From Actinomycetes bacterium (GTDB lineage: Bacteria; Actinomycetota; Acidimicrobiia; Acidimicrobiales; JAJYPT01), in the NCBI GenBank assembly GCA_021795135.1, contig JAJYPT010000071.1, positions 2,280 through 8,404 of the forward strand: a stretch of DNA of 6,125 nt, in the 5' to 3' direction. Under the pieces are notes generated by a model. The model was not told where the DNA came from. It made no database searches and was given only the letters and a program-made list of their open reading frames with translations. This document shows positions 5,853 through 6,125 of the stretch, in pieces (within the stretch, counting starts at the first letter, position 1; each line of letters begins with the position of its first letter). Both the position numbers and the translations under genes were made by a program.

Positions 5853-6125
5853 GTGGGATATGAAGTCACTACAGAAGTATTTCAAGGACCTTTTGAACTT
5901 CTTTTAAATTTAGTCAATGCTCAAAAGCTAGAGCTTTATGAGCTATGTATTTCAAAAATTGTTGATCAATTTCTTTTAGAGGTTGAGAACATGGAAAAAC
6001 TAGACTTAAATACAACTACAGAATTTGCTTTGATAGCTTCGACTTTAATTGAGCTTAAGTGTCGGCGACTTTTGCCTTTATCTAAAGATGTGGATCTAGA
6101 CGAAGAATTTAATGATTGGGAAGAA
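5853..6125 (+). CDS. scpA: Segregation and condensation protein A, N-terminal part (cut by window end)
   Basis: The first 91 codons of ScpA, the kleisin that with ScpB bridges the SMC dimer in bacterial condensin and helps compact and segregate the chromosome. The family signature is visible near the N-terminus as VFQGPFELLLNLV, followed by KLELYELCISKIVDQFL and then EFALIASTLIELKCRRLLP, all in the segment that binds the SMC neck. The start is uncertain: GTG at 5853 gives MGYEV, close to the usual beginning, while an in-frame TTG at 5844 is the alternative. There is no in-frame ATG near the start and no good Shine-Dalgarno sequence, which is why it is easily missed. About two thirds of the protein lies beyond the window, where scpB would be expected. 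Identification is firm, the start is not. Confidence 0.9.
   Translation, partial: MGYEVTTEVFQGPFELLLNLVNAQKLELYELCISKIVDQFLLEVENMEKLDLNTTTEFALIASTLIELKCRRLLPLSKDVDLDEEFNDWEE

Noticed and set aside
5802..5885. Longer trpS N-terminus starting at ATG 5885 on the minus strand
   Set aside because: The 28 added residues are not part of the TrpRS family and overlap the start of scpA. The canonical MTRVFSGIQPTG start lies at 5801.

Overview
The window is a compact, AT-rich bacterial chromosomal segment (GC in the mid-30s percent by eye, not computed). It carries seven protein-coding genes and no visible RNA gene, transposon, CRISPR array or prophage. The best guess for the source is a low-GC actinobacterium, possibly an Acidimicrobiia-like lineage. 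Three things support this. The order pyrG - NUDIX - xerD is the same as Mycobacterium tuberculosis Rv1699-Rv1700-Rv1701, recalled from memory. The NUDIX box has the one-residue-longer spacing seen in actinobacterial ADP-ribose pyrophosphatases. XerD ends with the HPRA tail common in actinobacterial XerD. The assignment is an inference from these protein features, not from a database match.

Layout. Positions 1-1848 (+) hold a tightly overlapped operon: the 3' end of pyrG (CTP synthase), a NUDIX ADP-ribose pyrophosphatase-like gene and xerD. The junctions are an 8-nt overlap and an ATGA overlap. After a 140-bp gap, 1989-3277 (+) holds an M50 site-2-protease-family membrane protein and, 5 bp later, a small HD-domain protein. 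An 80-bp gap then precedes 3358-4806 (+), a membrane-anchored HAMP-GAF-GGDEF diguanylate cyclase that looks catalytically intact. Its stop lies 5 bp from the stop of trpS (tryptophanyl-tRNA synthetase), which runs on the minus strand (5801-4812). Diverging from trpS after about 51 bp is the 5' part of scpA (kleisin subunit of SMC condensin), cut by the window end.

How the genes fit together. pyrG, xerD and scpA are chromosome-maintenance and nucleotide-supply genes that form a conserved actinobacterial neighbourhood with the NUDIX gene. The part between xerD and scpA is less standard: an intramembrane protease, a predicted HD phosphohydrolase, a c-di-GMP synthase and an inverted trpS. The protease-HD-cyclase run is the most interesting part as a possible membrane-signalling unit, but only adjacency supports that. 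No clearly new system is visible; every complete gene falls in a recognisable family.
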